A stretch of DNA of 23,119 bases, taken from Fusobacterium sp. (lineage in GTDB: Bacteria; Fusobacteriota; Fusobacteriia; Fusobacteriales; Fusobacteriaceae). The notes beneath the pieces are model-generated. The model made no database searches. It was given only the letters and a program-made list of their open reading frames with translations, and was not told the DNA's origin. Shown here one piece after another: positions 23,045 through 23,119 of the stretch. The stretch's first letter is position 1, and every line of letters starts with the position of its first letter. The stretch lies in the NCBI GenBank assembly GCA_020024915.1, contig JAHHSZ010000017.1:1-23119 (forward strand), given 5' to 3'. The position numbers were made by a program, and so were the translations under genes.

Positions 23045-23119
23045 TTAATCTTCCAATCCCTTTACTAGAAGAACAATCTCCCCTTTGATTGGATTTTTAG
23101 ACAATTTTTCAATAAGTTC
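23045..23119 (-). CDS. rsmI: 3' end of a gene, probably rsmI (16S rRNA 2'-O-methyltransferase)
   Basis: Only the last 24 codons lie in the window; the gene enters from the right edge. The C-terminal sequence, including NPIKGEIVLLVKG, matches the pattern at the end of RsmI (tetrapyrrole-methylase fold, C1402 of 16S rRNA), where 'KGE-hydrophobic-VEG' is usual. It ends 23 nt before rbgA on the same strand, which fits an operon. The identification rests on this short tail only. Confidence 0.5.
   Translation of the reverse strand, partial: ELIEKLSKNPIKGEIVLLVKGLED

Overview
The window is AT-rich bacterial chromosome that looks like a member of Fusobacteriota, probably Fusobacterium. The reasons are the strong A/T bias of the codons, the mix of Gram-negative envelope genes (heptosyltransferase-like GT9, an LPS-core-type kinase) with Firmicute-like housekeeping proteins (RF1 with PETES, RbgA, single-domain DhaM), and the amino-acid-fermenting module (tryptophanase plus a neurotransmitter:sodium symporter). 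Species cannot be fixed from the sequence alone. No tRNA, rRNA, CRISPR array, prophage or intact transposase was seen.

Layout. 1-5466 is an envelope and cell-wall region: a GT4 glycosyltransferase (-) diverges from an RfaY-like sugar kinase and a diacylglycerol-kinase-family lipid kinase (+). A 756-bp non-coding stretch follows, with a probable IS200/IS605 end remnant and an orphan promoter. Then come murI (+) and, convergent across a shared terminator, a GT9 glycosyltransferase (-). 5571-7073 is a DUF1846 protein (-). 7355-9372 is a complete PTS-dependent dihydroxyacetone kinase operon dhaKLM (+) with a consensus promoter and a terminator-like hairpin in its leader. 9489-11940 holds a second IS200/IS605-type end fragment abutting mscS (-) and a sodium symporter (-). 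12088-13950 is a long divergent tryptophanase gene (-) with its own consensus promoter and a GC-rich folded leader. 13996-18906 is a tight translation/RNA-modification/isoprenoid operon (-): prfA-prmC-queA-rsmD-xseB-ispA. 19116-20663 is a single AbgT-family transporter (+). 20934-23119 is a further (-) operon: rsmI (3' end only), rbgA, nadE and a small membrane protein.

How the genes work together. The symporter and tryptophanase probably form a tryptophan uptake and degradation module (indole, pyruvate, ammonia), transcribed as separate units because a strong hairpin lies between them. DhaK, DhaL and DhaM phosphorylate dihydroxyacetone using the PTS phosphate chain. The prfA-prmC pair encodes RF1 and the methyltransferase that modifies its GGQ motif.

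The best candidates for something undescribed are the structured tnaA leader, the PrmC with a duplicated N-terminal domain, the enlarged tryptophanase, the dhaK leader hairpin, and a 15-codon ORF with a very strong ribosome binding site next to a hairpin that resembles the dha terminator.
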